41,408 bases of DNA, taken from positions 1 through 41,408 of IMG/VR virus record IMGVR_UViG_3300023184_003180; one strand, 5' to 3'. Numbering within the stretch: position 1 is the stretch's first letter; each line of letters starts with the position of its first letter. The position numbers were made by a program, and so were the translations under genes. Below are positions 1 to 7,190 of this stretch, piece by piece. The stretch is from a virus. The notes under the pieces are model-generated. The model was not told the DNA's origin and made no database searches. It saw only the letters and a list, made by a program, of their open reading frames with translations.

Positions 1-1
1 T

Positions 2-190
2 ATGCGAGCAGAACTGAACAATCCTTACAACGATGGGTTCAGCACCTGGCCCATCAAGCAAGATCTATACCAACTCAAATGGCTCATCGATGAATCACTG
101 GCAAAGGCCAGTACTTACGCCGGCGAAACTGAATGGCTCAACGAAGAAGAACAAAAGAAAGTATGGAGTATACTGAAAAATGAAGTGTGA
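2..190 (+). CDS. conserved hypothetical protein, possibly 5'-truncated
   Basis: This 62-residue acidic, helix-rich protein begins at the very edge of the window, so its true start may lie upstream and it may be partial. It resembles small proteins I associate with marine T4-like phages (an N-terminal NPYNDGF block and a TYAGE..WL segment). I cannot assign a function. It overlaps the next small ORF by 11 bases, which suggests translational coupling in the run leading to the clamp loader gene. Confidence 0.6.
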   Translation: MRAELNNPYNDGFSTWPIKQDLYQLKWLIDESLAKASTYAGETEWLNEEEQKKVWSILKNEV

Positions 191-332
191 CACTTGTCGT
201 AAAGAATATACACCCGAGTGTGCGTATAGGCAAGGACGTTGCCCACTTCATCCTGCTGTTCTTGACATCTCCCAATTTAGTTTGTATAATATAGTACAAC
301 GAGTTAAAGGATGGTTCCATGGGAAAAGGTAG
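180..332 (+). CDS. small Cys-rich (zinc-ribbon-like) protein
   Basis: A 50-codon ORF starts inside the end of the preceding gene and overlaps the next gene by 14 bases. Its N-terminal half has Cys3, Cys6, Cys14 and Cys21 with a nearby His, a CxxC-x7-C-x6-C spacing that would suit a small zinc site. A consensus sigma70 promoter is embedded in its second half, so either the ORF is real and carries a promoter inside it, or it is chance. Tight packing and the Cys pattern favour a real gene, but no homologue is recognised. Confidence 0.45.
   Translation: MKCDTCRKEYTPECAYRQGRCPLHPAVLDISQFSLYNIVQRVKGWFHGKR
262..290 (+). promoter_or_regulatory. sigma70-type early promoter
   Basis: TTGACA at 262-267 and TATAAT at 285-290 are separated by exactly 17 bases, a full consensus match. 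It lies 28 bases before the ATG at 319 and should drive the gp44 group with host RNA polymerase early in infection. Confidence 0.85.
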
Positions 333-519
333 CACACCAAGACCGTATAGTGTCACTCAACAACAATTTGCAAACAACTACGATGCAATTTTTCGTAAAG
401 ATCCAAAAATCTTAGAAGATGCACAAATAGAAGACGAAGCATTTGAATTAATCAACAAACAAAAGGTAATCAATGAAAGAACTGTGGACGGAAAAGTACA
501 GACCCAAGATAATCAGTGA
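319..519 (+). CDS. conserved marine T4-like phage protein
   Basis: This 66-residue protein has the N-terminal MGKGSTPRPYSV and FANNYDAIF blocks that I recognise from short conserved proteins of marine T4-like myoviruses, where it also sits near replication genes. Function is unknown. It is the first gene after the consensus promoter at 262-290. Its 3' end overlaps the clamp loader start at 473 by 47 bases, an unusually long overlap; the clamp loader start is supported by its family N-terminus. Confidence 0.7.
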   Translation: MGKGSTPRPYSVTQQQFANNYDAIFRKDPKILEDAQIEDEAFELINKQKVINERTVDGKVQTQDNQ

Positions 520-1396
520 CTATGTGTTTACTGACAACAATCAAAAGACCATTGTTGAAAGTTGGGTCAAAGAAGGAACTATCCCGCACATCTTACTAAG
601 TGGTAGTCCAGGTACGGGTAAGACTACACTGGCAAAAGTTCTCATCAATGAACTGGGCATAGAAGAATACGATATACTACAAATTAACGCCAGTCGCGAC
701 AACGGTGTAGAGTTTATTAAAACCCGAGTTGAGGGATTCGTACAAACTATGCCGTTTGGCAAGTTTAAGGTTGTGCTAATGGACGAGGCAGACTACTTGA
801 GTCATAATGCACAAGGTATCATGCGTGGACTATTAGAAACATACGCAAGCCAAGCACGGTTTATCTTTACTTGTAATATGCCACATAAGATCATGGAAGC
901 ACTACACAGTCGTTGTCAAAGTTTCCACATTGAAAAGCCAGACACAACTGAGTTTACTGCCAGAGCCGCAACAGTATTGGTCACAGAAGGTATGCAGTTT
1001 GATCTAGATACTCTTGACAGTTATGTCAAAGCCACATATCCCGACTTGCGTAAATGTCTAAACCTATTACAAAGCAATACTAGTACTGGCTCACTTGAAA
1101 AACCTAGTGAAAACGATCGTGGCGTCAAAGACTGGAAACTAGAAGCAGTTAACTTTATGAAACTGGGTGCCATTAGACAAGCACGACAAGTAATTTGCAC
1201 ACAGGCTGCAGTAGAAGACATGAATGAAATGTTTCGTTGGATGTATGACAACTTGGAGTTGTGGAGTGCGACTCCCGAAGGACAAGACGAGGCAATTTTG
1301 GCAATACGCAAAGGACTTGTTAATCACAGTTTGGTAGCAGATCCCGAAATCAACTTGAGTGCAACCTTAGTGGAGTTATGTCAAATTGGCAAATAA
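473..1396 (+). CDS. 44: clamp loader large subunit (T4 gp44-like AAA+ ATPase)
   Basis: This 307-residue AAA+ protein should load the gp45 sliding clamp onto primer-template junctions using ATP. The N-terminus has the EKYRP signature of RFC/gp44 proteins. Walker A is GSPGTGKT at about residues 44-51, Walker B ends in DEAD (104-107), and the SRC arginine-finger motif lies near 145-147. A helical collar region follows. Length is close to T4 gp44 (319 residues). The start at 473 places EKYRP at residues 7-11, as in the family. Partner clamp gp45 is at 30994-31731 and polymerase gp43 at 27320-29992. The usual small subunit gp62 is not recognisable nearby. Confidence 0.95.
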   Translation: MKELWTEKYRPKIISDYVFTDNNQKTIVESWVKEGTIPHILLSGSPGTGKTTLAKVLINELGIEEYDILQINASRDNGVEFIKTRVEGFVQTMPFGKFKVVLMDEADYLSHNAQGIMRGLLETYASQARFIFTCNMPHKIMEALHSRCQSFHIEKPDTTEFTARAATVLVTEGMQFDLDTLDSYVKATYPDLRKCLNLLQSNTSTGSLEKPSENDRGVKDWKLEAVNFMKLGAIRQARQVICTQAAVEDMNEMFRWMYDNLELWSATPEGQDEAILAIRKGLVNHSLVADPEINLSATLVELCQIGK

Positions 1397-1748
1397 AGAT
1401 ATATTCTTAGTAGGCTTCTATCACATGAAGCCACGTCCCGGAGTTCGAACCAACATCAAGGGCTGGATGGCAAACTTTGACAACATCACCTACGATGAAA
1501 GTGTAGAAATTACACGTGGCCTAAAGAAAAATGCTCACATGGCCCGAGTGGTCCTTAACCTTAGTAAAAAGACAGTAGATCGTAATACTTGGGGCACTGA
1601 TCGTGCATTTGATGAATACTTTAAACACTATTTTAAAGGCTTTCACAAGTACATTACTGAAGTCATGCTACAACTAGACGCCGAGTATCTTAATAGTATG
1701 TTAGACGAGATGCAGGCCGAACTAGACAGCGAAGTCAAAGCCGAATAA
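1386..1748 (+). CDS. conserved hypothetical protein next to gene 44
   Basis: This 120-residue protein probably starts at a TTG (1386) with GGAG about 10 bases upstream; an in-frame ATG at 1425 is the alternative and gives a 107-residue product. It overlaps the end of gene 44 by 11 bases, so the two are likely co-translated. It contains FYHMKPRPGVRTN and a long acidic C-terminal helix. I recognise this type as a conserved protein of unknown function beside gene 44 in marine T4-like phages. It occupies the position of gp62 but I see no similarity to it. Confidence 0.7.
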   Translation: MANKDIFLVGFYHMKPRPGVRTNIKGWMANFDNITYDESVEITRGLKKNAHMARVVLNLSKKTVDRNTWGTDRAFDEYFKHYFKGFHKYITEVMLQLDAEYLNSMLDEMQAELDSEVKAE

Positions 1749-1751
1749 ATA
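1744..1751 (+). promoter_or_regulatory. T4-type late promoter motif
   Basis: AATAAATA matches the T4 late -10 box TATAAATA at 7 of 8 bases. The predicted start of transcription (6 bases after the box) is 1757, on the ATG at 1756, so a transcript from here would be essentially leaderless. Confidence 0.45.
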
Positions 1752-1755
1752 CATT

Positions 1756-2001
1756 ATGGCAAATCCTTTTGATATGTATGCAACAAAGAAAAAACGGGCA
1801 GTGGATCCCAATGCTCCTCCCCGTCCGAATTTGTTGAGTCACGAAAAAGTTCTTAAGGATACTAAAAGTGTAATTGAGCGGCAGGGCCAACAGATCCATA
1901 TGTTGTTGAACAGAGTAAATGATTTAGAAAGTAAATTAAACAATCAAAACATTTACCTAACTGCCCTGCATCAAACTTTGAAAAGTCGTAATAAGCGTTA
2001 G
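1756..2001 (+). CDS. small coiled-coil protein, unknown function
   Basis: This 81-residue protein has a basic, proline-containing N-terminus (AVDPNAPPRPNLLSHEK) and a C-terminal region of about 45 residues with a heptad-like pattern of leucines and valines (IHMLLNRVNDLESKL), predicting a coiled coil. Similar short proteins occur beside the gene 44 group in marine T4-like phages; function is unknown. Its stop codon overlaps that of the convergent phoH gene by a few bases, leaving no room for a terminator between them. Confidence 0.65.
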   Translation: MANPFDMYATKKKRAVDPNAPPRPNLLSHEKVLKDTKSVIERQGQQIHMLLNRVNDLESKLNNQNIYLTALHQTLKSRNKR

Positions 2002-2798
2002 ACCTCCCCGTATATTTTTAGTATTTCTACAACGGCTGCGTGTCTATGGATGTCACGGCCGGCAAATTCAACACCTGCGACATAGCGACTATTCTCGTAT
2101 TGTGCCACAAGACGTTTAAAGTCAATTAGTCCGTTGTTGTTTTCTTTACGGTCCGTTTGTTGTGTATCTCCAGTGACTACCATTTTAGAGTTTTCGCCTA
2201 AACGTGTTAACAGCATTTTCATCTGAGATGGTGTGGCATTCTGCATTTCGTCAGCAATGATCCACGATTGTTTAAATGTCCGTCCACGCATAAATGCCAG
2301 GGGAGATACCTCTATTGTTTGTTCATCTAGCATTTTAGCAATTTCACTCTGTCTATAGTATTCTGCGAATACATCCATAATGGGTCTAGTCCACGGGGCC
2401 ATCTTTGCGTTTAGGTCTCCGGGCAAGAACCCATGCTCTTCATCGTCCACTCCCACTGCAGGGCGTGTGATAACGATTCGTTTACATTCGCCACGTTGGT
2501 AAGCCTGTATAGCGGCCATAACCGCCAACATGGTTTTACCTGTGCCTGCCGGGCCAGTGGCAAATATAATTAATTTTTGTGGGTTGGTTAGTAAATCAAC
2601 GTATGTTTCTTGATTCAAGCTCTTGGGTACGAGTTCTACCCTACGTGCTCGGGGTTGCACGTAATCTTCATTCACTATCTTTAAATTAGGTTGTTGGTGC
2701 CTTTTTTGTTTTGTCTGGGGAGAGAATTGTGGGATTTCGATAGCTCGGTTTCTGCGTTTGGACAAGTGTACCTCCTTGGGATTGTTGAAATATTCCAT
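1998..2798 (-). CDS. phoH: PhoH-like P-loop ATPase
   Basis: This 266-residue protein has a PhoH ATPase core: Walker A GPAGTGKT at residues 82-89, a TRPAVGVDDEEHGFLPGD block at about 111-128, and the Walker B-like ADEMQN at about 182-187, followed by TGDTQQTD. PhoH is frequent in marine phages and is used as a diversity marker; its role is uncertain (RNA metabolism or phosphate-related in bacteria). The first 60 residues are basic and specific to the phage protein. It is one of only two - strand genes here and converges on the gene at 1756-2001. Confidence 0.92.
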   Translation of the reverse strand: MEYFNNPKEVHLSKRRNRAIEIPQFSPQTKQKRHQQPNLKIVNEDYVQPRARRVELVPKSLNQETYVDLLTNPQKLIIFATGPAGTGKTMLAVMAAIQAYQRGECKRIVITRPAVGVDDEEHGFLPGDLNAKMAPWTRPIMDVFAEYYRQSEIAKMLDEQTIEVSPLAFMRGRTFKQSWIIADEMQNATPSQMKMLLTRLGENSKMVVTGDTQQTDRKENNNGLIDFKRLVAQYENSRYVAGVEFAGRDIHRHAAVVEILKIYGEV

Positions 2799-2831
2799 AC
2801 TTTACTGCGAACAACAGTATGTTCACGCAAG

Positions 2832-2839
2832 TATTTAAG
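2832..2839 (-). promoter_or_regulatory. possible late promoter for phoH
   Basis: On the - strand this reads CTTAAATA, the same variant found before the other - strand gene. Predicted transcription start is near 2826, giving a leader of about 28 bases before the phoH ATG at 2798. The remaining intergenic sequence (2799-2907) is AT-rich without an obvious terminator. Confidence 0.35.
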
Positions 2840-2907
2840 AGGTACTGGTCTAGGGATTTAAGTGCGTATAAAAGTCTTAAAAATTTGTATAAGTATTAGG
2901 CTAGCAG

Positions 2908-3432
2908 TTAACTTTGTCCAAGGCCAATGTTGTTGCTGTTCCATTCGGCAAAGATTGTATTGTTAGCATCATATACTGCCTCTAGTACATGATAGTCAAA
3001 CTGCTCTGCTAGTCTATTATGCATATCAAATGTCCAGGGATAAGCACCAACAGTAGTTGTACGCCAATATATTCTTATATCGCGTTTGTGCATCTTTTGC
3101 ATCAGCAATGCTATTTGACTTCGAATATATTCTTCTGTGCCCGTGAATGCATCTAAACAAAACGCTACATTGTATCTACTTGTTTTATGTGTGCTAACAT
3201 AATCCTCTAAAGTAGTTACTAGATCTGCATTTGTGTTGACTGGATCTATTCCTTGAAAATTTGGTATCATCCCGCGAAAGGGATTGTTACCGCAGTTGAT
3301 ATGTAACACACGCTCGCCGGCCCGTACAACTTCGCCGAGATTGTATCCACTGTACTCGTATTGATCTAAGTCGGTGTCTCTTGTGTTCCATTCAGGGCCG
3401 TAAAATTGATGTAGTTGTTCGGGTGTGCTCAT
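2908..3432 (-). CDS. class I SAM methyltransferase-like protein
   Basis: The protein is 174 residues from the ATG at 3432. A start at 3486 would add an 18-residue hydrophobic stretch that spans the promoter region, so I reject it. A Rossmann-like motif I (VLHINCGNNPFRGM) is followed by the acidic GIDPVNTNADL strand, where a SAM-binding acidic residue is expected, and FCLDAFTGTEEYI, which resembles the motif IV area. The classical GxGxG is degenerate (NCGNNP), so substrate and even activity are uncertain. It is divergent from the TctC-like pair. Confidence 0.6.
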   Translation of the reverse strand: MSTPEQLHQFYGPEWNTRDTDLDQYEYSGYNLGEVVRAGERVLHINCGNNPFRGMIPNFQGIDPVNTNADLVTTLEDYVSTHKTSRYNVAFCLDAFTGTEEYIRSQIALLMQKMHKRDIRIYWRTTTVGAYPWTFDMHNRLAEQFDYHVLEAVYDANNTIFAEWNSNNIGLGQS

Positions 3433-3437
3433 AATAA

Positions 3438-3445
3438 TATTTAAG
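3438..3445 (-). promoter_or_regulatory. late promoter motif, leaderless arrangement
   Basis: On the - strand this reads CTTAAATA. Transcription starting 6 bases downstream would begin at 3432, exactly the A of the chosen ATG. No Shine-Dalgarno sequence is visible, which fits a leaderless message. Confidence 0.4.
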
Positions 3446-3460
3446 CAAAAGCTCGACAGA

Positions 3461-3468
3461 ACTAAATA
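3461..3468 (+). promoter_or_regulatory. late promoter motif upstream of TctC-like pair
   Basis: ACTAAATA matches the motif found before most late genes of this window. It lies 58 bases before the ATG at 3527. A perfect 7-base inverted repeat (3485-3491 with 3498-3504, 6-base loop) sits in the leader between promoter and start; its role is unknown. A Shine-Dalgarno AAGGA is just before the ATG. Confidence 0.5.
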
Positions 3469-3526
3469 ATAATGTAGTTCAAACATCTTAATAGCATTTA
3501 AGATTTCACAACCCTAAGGAAAAATA

Positions 3527-4444
3527 ATGAAAAAACTTTTAATCGCATTGATTACCGCGGCTATTTCACTGACAGTATCGGCCAAGGAAAATATCACCAT
3601 CGTTTACAGTTGGTCACCTAGCGATGCAGCCGCAAACTTTTATCGCGCATTAGCTGAAGAATCAAACCGACAACAAGACAAATACAATTTTGTTGTAGAC
3701 ACCAAGCCCGGGGCAGGTGGCACTGTGGCAGCAAAGTACGTAGACTCAAATCCAGGAATGATCCTTGCTAATAGTTCGGCACTGTTTATTCGCCCTCAGT
3801 TCTTCCCTAACGAAAGTCATAATATTGCAGACTATCGTTCGATTATGCCCATGTGTTTGGCACCAATGTACATTGCAACTGGCAAATACAAAACATGGAA
3901 CGAAGTTCCAAAGGACCAGCCAACAACAATTGGTATGAGCGGCATGGGTACTACAACACACATGGTTGCCGAGCAGATTGTTAAACGTTATCCCAATCTA
4001 ACAGTAATACCATTTAAGAGTACCAGCGAAGCATTACTGTCTGCACTTAGCGGACAAACTGACTTTGCCGTAGTATTTTTTGGTGATGCTGATAGTTGGG
4101 CCAAAAACGATAATGGAGGCAGGAAACTTTACCTATTGGGTATGACCGGTAAACAAGCAGTAAATGGGGTCCAAACATTATCGTCACAAGGATTTTCTGT
4201 GTTGTTAACCGATATGAGTGCATCACAACAGTTATTTGTATCCGTAAAATTCCCCGAAGACAAGTTTAAAGAAATTAGAAGTATTTTTGTCAAGGCTGCT
4301 CAATCTAAGTTAGTTCGTGACGCCAATTCAGCCGACGGTTGCATTCCAAATAATCAATTAGCAGACAAGGATCTAGACGGTTGGTTTGTGTTTCAAAATA
4401 CACATTGGAAGAACGTTGCTTCCGGAATCACTATTAAAAAATAA
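3527..4444 (+). CDS. TctC/Bug-type periplasmic solute-binding protein, copy 1
   Basis: This 305-residue protein begins with a signal peptide (charged MKK, hydrophobic core, likely cleavage after VSA near residue 19). The mature part follows the tripartite tricarboxylate transporter receptor (TctC, Bug) pattern: an initial strand ITIVYSWSPSD, the DTKPGAGGTVAAKYV block typical of the family, and a G-x-T-H-type segment (GMGTTTHMVAEQIVKRYP). Bug proteins bind small carboxylates or other organic anions in the periplasm and pass them to a TctAB permease, which is not encoded here. It would act with host TctAB or scavenge a solute. It is followed after 15 bases by a paralogue. Such a binding protein is unusual in a phage; PstS is the well-known analogue. 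Confidence 0.85.
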   Translation: MKKLLIALITAAISLTVSAKENITIVYSWSPSDAAANFYRALAEESNRQQDKYNFVVDTKPGAGGTVAAKYVDSNPGMILANSSALFIRPQFFPNESHNIADYRSIMPMCLAPMYIATGKYKTWNEVPKDQPTTIGMSGMGTTTHMVAEQIVKRYPNLTVIPFKSTSEALLSALSGQTDFAVVFFGDADSWAKNDNGGRKLYLLGMTGKQAVNGVQTLSSQGFSVLLTDMSASQQLFVSVKFPEDKFKEIRSIFVKAAQSKLVRDANSADGCIPNNQLADKDLDGWFVFQNTHWKNVASGITIKK

Positions 4445-4459
4445 TAAAGTAAAAGATAT

Positions 4460-5365
4460 ATGAAGAAAATTTTAGCATTCATCATGAGTGTATGTGCGCT
4501 AACTGCATCGGCACGAGACATAGTAACAATCTACTACGCATTTACACCATCTGACAGTGTGGCCAATTATGGTCGGACTATAGCAGATGAGGCAAACAAG
4601 TTACAGGACCGATACACATTCTTGTTTGACACCAAGGCAGGCGCAGGCAATGCTGTTGCAGCCAATTATGTAAAAAATAATGCCAACACTATCTTGTTTA
4701 CAAGTAGTGCATTCTTTATTCGCCCTAATTTGTATCCTAATGAGAGTTATAATCTTGCAGACTTCCGTGAGATTATGCCTTTTTGTAATGGCCCCATGGC
4801 AGTTACCAGTTTTAAATACAAGTCCTGGGCAGAAGTTCCACGAGACCGACCACTTAGTATCGGCATTAGCGGACTAGGTGCAACCAGCCATTTGATCAGT
4901 TTACAAATTGTGTCTAAATATCCAGACATGCAACCAATCCCATTTAAGAGTCCTAGCGAGTCAATGATTGGTATGGTCAGTGGAGCAATTGACCTAAACG
5001 TAGATTTTATCAGTGGTGCTGATACCTGGGCCAAGGAAACTAACAAACAACGTGTAAATGTATTAGGTATCACTGGGGCTAAAGTGATCAATGGATACAA
5101 GCCACTAGCCGACGAGGGCTTTCCTGGGATTCTAAGATCAATGAATTTACCACATCACATGGTGGTCCCCGCTAGTACCCCTGATGTAAAGTTTCGAGAG
5201 TGGCGTGCCGTACTAGTAAAGGCGGCCCAAGCACAATCTGTACAAGATGCATATCGAGTTGATTCTTGTGTGGCCAATGTGCTACGAGATGAAGAATTGG
5301 CCCCTTGGTATGCAGCTCAAGTTGAACAATGGCGTAGATTGACTGCTGGCGTTAAACTACAGTAA
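4460..5365 (+). CDS. TctC/Bug-type periplasmic solute-binding protein, copy 2
   Basis: This 301-residue paralogue of the preceding gene shares the same layout throughout: signal peptide ending TASA near residue 18, YYAFTPSDSVANYGR, DTKAGAGNAVAANYV, FIRPNLYPNESYNLADFREIMP and a paired C-terminus. The match to copy 1 is end-to-end, so the pair arose by tandem duplication or successive acquisition. Residues at the ligand loops differ (GAGG versus GAGN; SGMGTTTHM versus SGLGATSHL), so the two may bind different ligands. No membrane permease follows. Confidence 0.85.
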   Translation: MKKILAFIMSVCALTASARDIVTIYYAFTPSDSVANYGRTIADEANKLQDRYTFLFDTKAGAGNAVAANYVKNNANTILFTSSAFFIRPNLYPNESYNLADFREIMPFCNGPMAVTSFKYKSWAEVPRDRPLSIGISGLGATSHLISLQIVSKYPDMQPIPFKSPSESMIGMVSGAIDLNVDFISGADTWAKETNKQRVNVLGITGAKVINGYKPLADEGFPGILRSMNLPHHMVVPASTPDVKFREWRAVLVKAAQAQSVQDAYRVDSCVANVLRDEELAPWYAAQVEQWRRLTAGVKLQ

Positions 5366-5366
5366 T

Positions 5367-5374
5367 GCTAAATA
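5367..5374 (+). promoter_or_regulatory. late promoter motif
   Basis: GCTAAATA lies just before the ATG at 5382. Predicted start of transcription is about 5380, two bases before the ATG, so the message would be nearly leaderless. Confidence 0.45.
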
Positions 5375-5381
5375 CTGTACT

Positions 5382-5963
5382 ATGGCCAATTCATTAAAAG
5401 ACGTAATAGAGAACACTAAAAAGATATACATGACCGACAGCGCACTAAACACGCTGTTGGACTTTGAGCGCATCATTGACGAGCTCGACATCTACACTTT
5501 TGATCACTGGAAACAGGGCGAGCTGGTTGCTGGCCCCGAATATGAAAAGTACTTTGTGACTTGTGTATTCATGTGGCCACACAAGCACAAGCCCGACACA
5601 CGTGGTGCCAAACGTCTAGTCGATTACGGCTGTGTGGTCAAGTATCGAAAAGACATATTAGAATACCCCATTAAACTCAAATCACCTAGTGACTTTGAAG
5701 CCGGTACCAAAATGCCCAAGATGGGTAAACTGCCCATATGGTTAGTCACAATCACCGTTCCCAAGAAACTGATGCAAGAGATCACACAGGGTTCATTGGA
5801 ACTCGAAGGCGAAACCATCGACGCCGAAGACATTGATCAGAGTTACGAGGAAGGCATGGACGATAAAATGTATAAGAGTGCCGAGGGTGGCGCACCAACT
5901 GCACCAGTTCCGGCCCCTCCGGCAGCACCAGCTGCCGCACCTGTTCCAGGAGCACCAGCATGA
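5382..5963 (+). CDS. conserved T4-like phage protein with Ala/Pro tail
   Basis: The 193-residue protein has a conserved N-terminal region (DSALNTLLDFERIIDELDIY, WKQGELVAGPEYEKYF, VTCVFMWPHKHKPDTRGAKRL) that I recognise in proteins of unknown function from marine T4-like phages. The last 25 residues are an almost pure Ala/Pro/Val/Gly tail, probably disordered. It overlaps the next gene by 4 bases (ATGA), and the two are usually found as a pair. A virion or assembly role is possible but not shown by the sequence. Confidence 0.7.
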   Translation: MANSLKDVIENTKKIYMTDSALNTLLDFERIIDELDIYTFDHWKQGELVAGPEYEKYFVTCVFMWPHKHKPDTRGAKRLVDYGCVVKYRKDILEYPIKLKSPSDFEAGTKMPKMGKLPIWLVTITVPKKLMQEITQGSLELEGETIDAEDIDQSYEEGMDDKMYKSAEGGAPTAPVPAPPAAPAAAPVPGAPA

Positions 5964-6502
5964 CGCTATTTGAAGGTTTAGAACAAGGCGACTTAAAGCG
6001 CCTGGTGCATACAGAAATGCACATTGATGAATTTAAAAGCAAACTGGGCCGTGACGAAGATGTCTGTGTGGTTAGTTTCAAAGTCAACGGCAAAGCACCT
6101 GCGACTGACCTAGTTAACTTCATTGAAAAAGGTTACCAGTGGGTCATTGATGCCGATGTTAGCTCGGGTGAAATGGACGATGGCGACTACATTGTGTTTG
6201 TTGAGTGCGAGCGTGATCGAGACACTCCCGTAAACATAGTTAAGATGATGCAGGATGTTATTAATGTTACTGCACAAAAACTCGGAGACTGGCGTGTTCG
6301 TTACTACAAAGACACAACAGATCACGACTTGACTGTGGAAAGTCTAACCAAACTGATTCCTACTACTCCCGAAGAGTATGAAAAGCGTTACGGCAAACGT
6401 GACATAGATAGACTTAAGACTGCCGCGGGCATGAAGGTTGACACTCGAGCACCCAAGAATGACGCTACAGAATCATTACGTATTGCAGCCGGTATACTTT
6501 AA
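5960..6502 (+). CDS. conserved T4-like phage protein, partner of preceding gene
   Basis: This 180-residue soluble acidic protein is translationally coupled to the gene before it through an ATGA overlap. Conserved-looking blocks include a VVSFKVNGKAPATDLVNFIEKGY region (residues ~34-56) and VIDADVSSGEMDDGDYIVFVE, plus a C-terminal part with IPTTPEEYEKRYG. I recognise the pattern from marine T4-like phages but no function is known to me. Confidence 0.7.
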   Translation: MTLFEGLEQGDLKRLVHTEMHIDEFKSKLGRDEDVCVVSFKVNGKAPATDLVNFIEKGYQWVIDADVSSGEMDDGDYIVFVECERDRDTPVNIVKMMQDVINVTAQKLGDWRVRYYKDTTDHDLTVESLTKLIPTTPEEYEKRYGKRDIDRLKTAAGMKVDTRAPKNDATESLRIAAGIL

Positions 6503-6516
6503 ACAGTAACATTTTT

Positions 6517-6556
6517 AATCTCCTATTTTACTAAATACTACAGTAATTAGGAGATT
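6517..6556 (+). promoter_or_regulatory. RBS-sequestering hairpin with embedded late promoter
   Basis: AATCTCCTA (6517-6525) is perfectly complementary to TAGGAGATT (6548-6556), which contains the endolysin Shine-Dalgarno TAGGAG. The 22-base loop holds the late promoter motif ACTAAATA (6530-6537), with predicted start of transcription near 6543. Read-through messages from upstream would contain both arms and hide the ribosome site; late messages would begin in the loop, lack the 5' arm and be translated. This is the arrangement known for T4 lysozyme gene e. The 3' arm is followed by TTTT, so a weak terminator role cannot be excluded. Confidence 0.75.
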
Positions 6557-6560
6557 TTCA

Positions 6561-7187
6561 ATGAGCTTTGATCTCACGTTAGACCAATTAAAACAGATAG
6601 TACCAGGCAATCCCTACATTGATCATTGGTACGAGGCATTGTCGGAAATTTGCCCCGACTACGATATCAATACCCCACAACGCATTGCAGCCTTTCTAGC
6701 ACAATGCGCCCATGAGTCAGGTGGATTTAAAGCAATTAAAGAAAACTTAAACTATAGACCAGCCACGCTAGTCACGCTGTTTAACAAGTACTTTGACTTG
6801 CCTACAGCCGAGCGTTACTGCGCCATGCCCGATAAGCAGGCTGCCATTGCCAATAGAATATATGCTAACAGAATGGGCAATGGTCCAGAAGAATCCGGAG
6901 ATGGATATCGTTACTGCGGGCGTGGCTTAATCCAGTTAACCGGCAAAGACAACTACACTCGTTATGCTCAAAGCACAGAGCAAACTGTAGAAGAAGCCAG
7001 TGAACATTTGACAACATTTGAAGGTTGTGTACAAAGTGCCGCTTGGTTCTGGGAAGCCAACAATTTGAACCAATATGCAGATTCAGGAGACATTCTAACA
7101 ATGACTAAACGCATCAACGGCGGTACCATTGGCTTAGAAGATCGTAAAAAACATTATGAACATGCCTTGCATGTGTTGGGTGCTTAA
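6561..7187 (+). CDS. endolysin, glycoside hydrolase family 19 type
   Basis: This 208-residue protein has the chitinase-class GH19 lysozyme-like fold used by many phage endolysins to cut peptidoglycan glycan strands. The catalytic glutamate is in AHESGGF (E52), and the YRYCGRGLIQLTGKDNY block that shapes the active cleft lies at residues ~113-130; INGG and a C-terminal helix close the domain. There is no signal peptide, so it should depend on the holin to reach the wall. It heads the lysis region and its ribosome site is controlled by the hairpin at 6517-6556. Confidence 0.9.
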   Translation: MSFDLTLDQLKQIVPGNPYIDHWYEALSEICPDYDINTPQRIAAFLAQCAHESGGFKAIKENLNYRPATLVTLFNKYFDLPTAERYCAMPDKQAAIANRIYANRMGNGPEESGDGYRYCGRGLIQLTGKDNYTRYAQSTEQTVEEASEHLTTFEGCVQSAAWFWEANNLNQYADSGDILTMTKRINGGTIGLEDRKKHYEHALHVLGA

Positions 7188-7190
7188 TAT

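Noticed and set aside
1386-1748. Assignment as clamp loader subunit gp62
   Set aside because: Only the position fits; length and sequence pattern do not resemble gp62.
3433-3486. Upstream extension of the - strand methyltransferase-like gene
   Set aside because: The extra hydrophobic residues would be encoded in the divergent promoter region; ATG 3432 lies exactly at the predicted transcript start.
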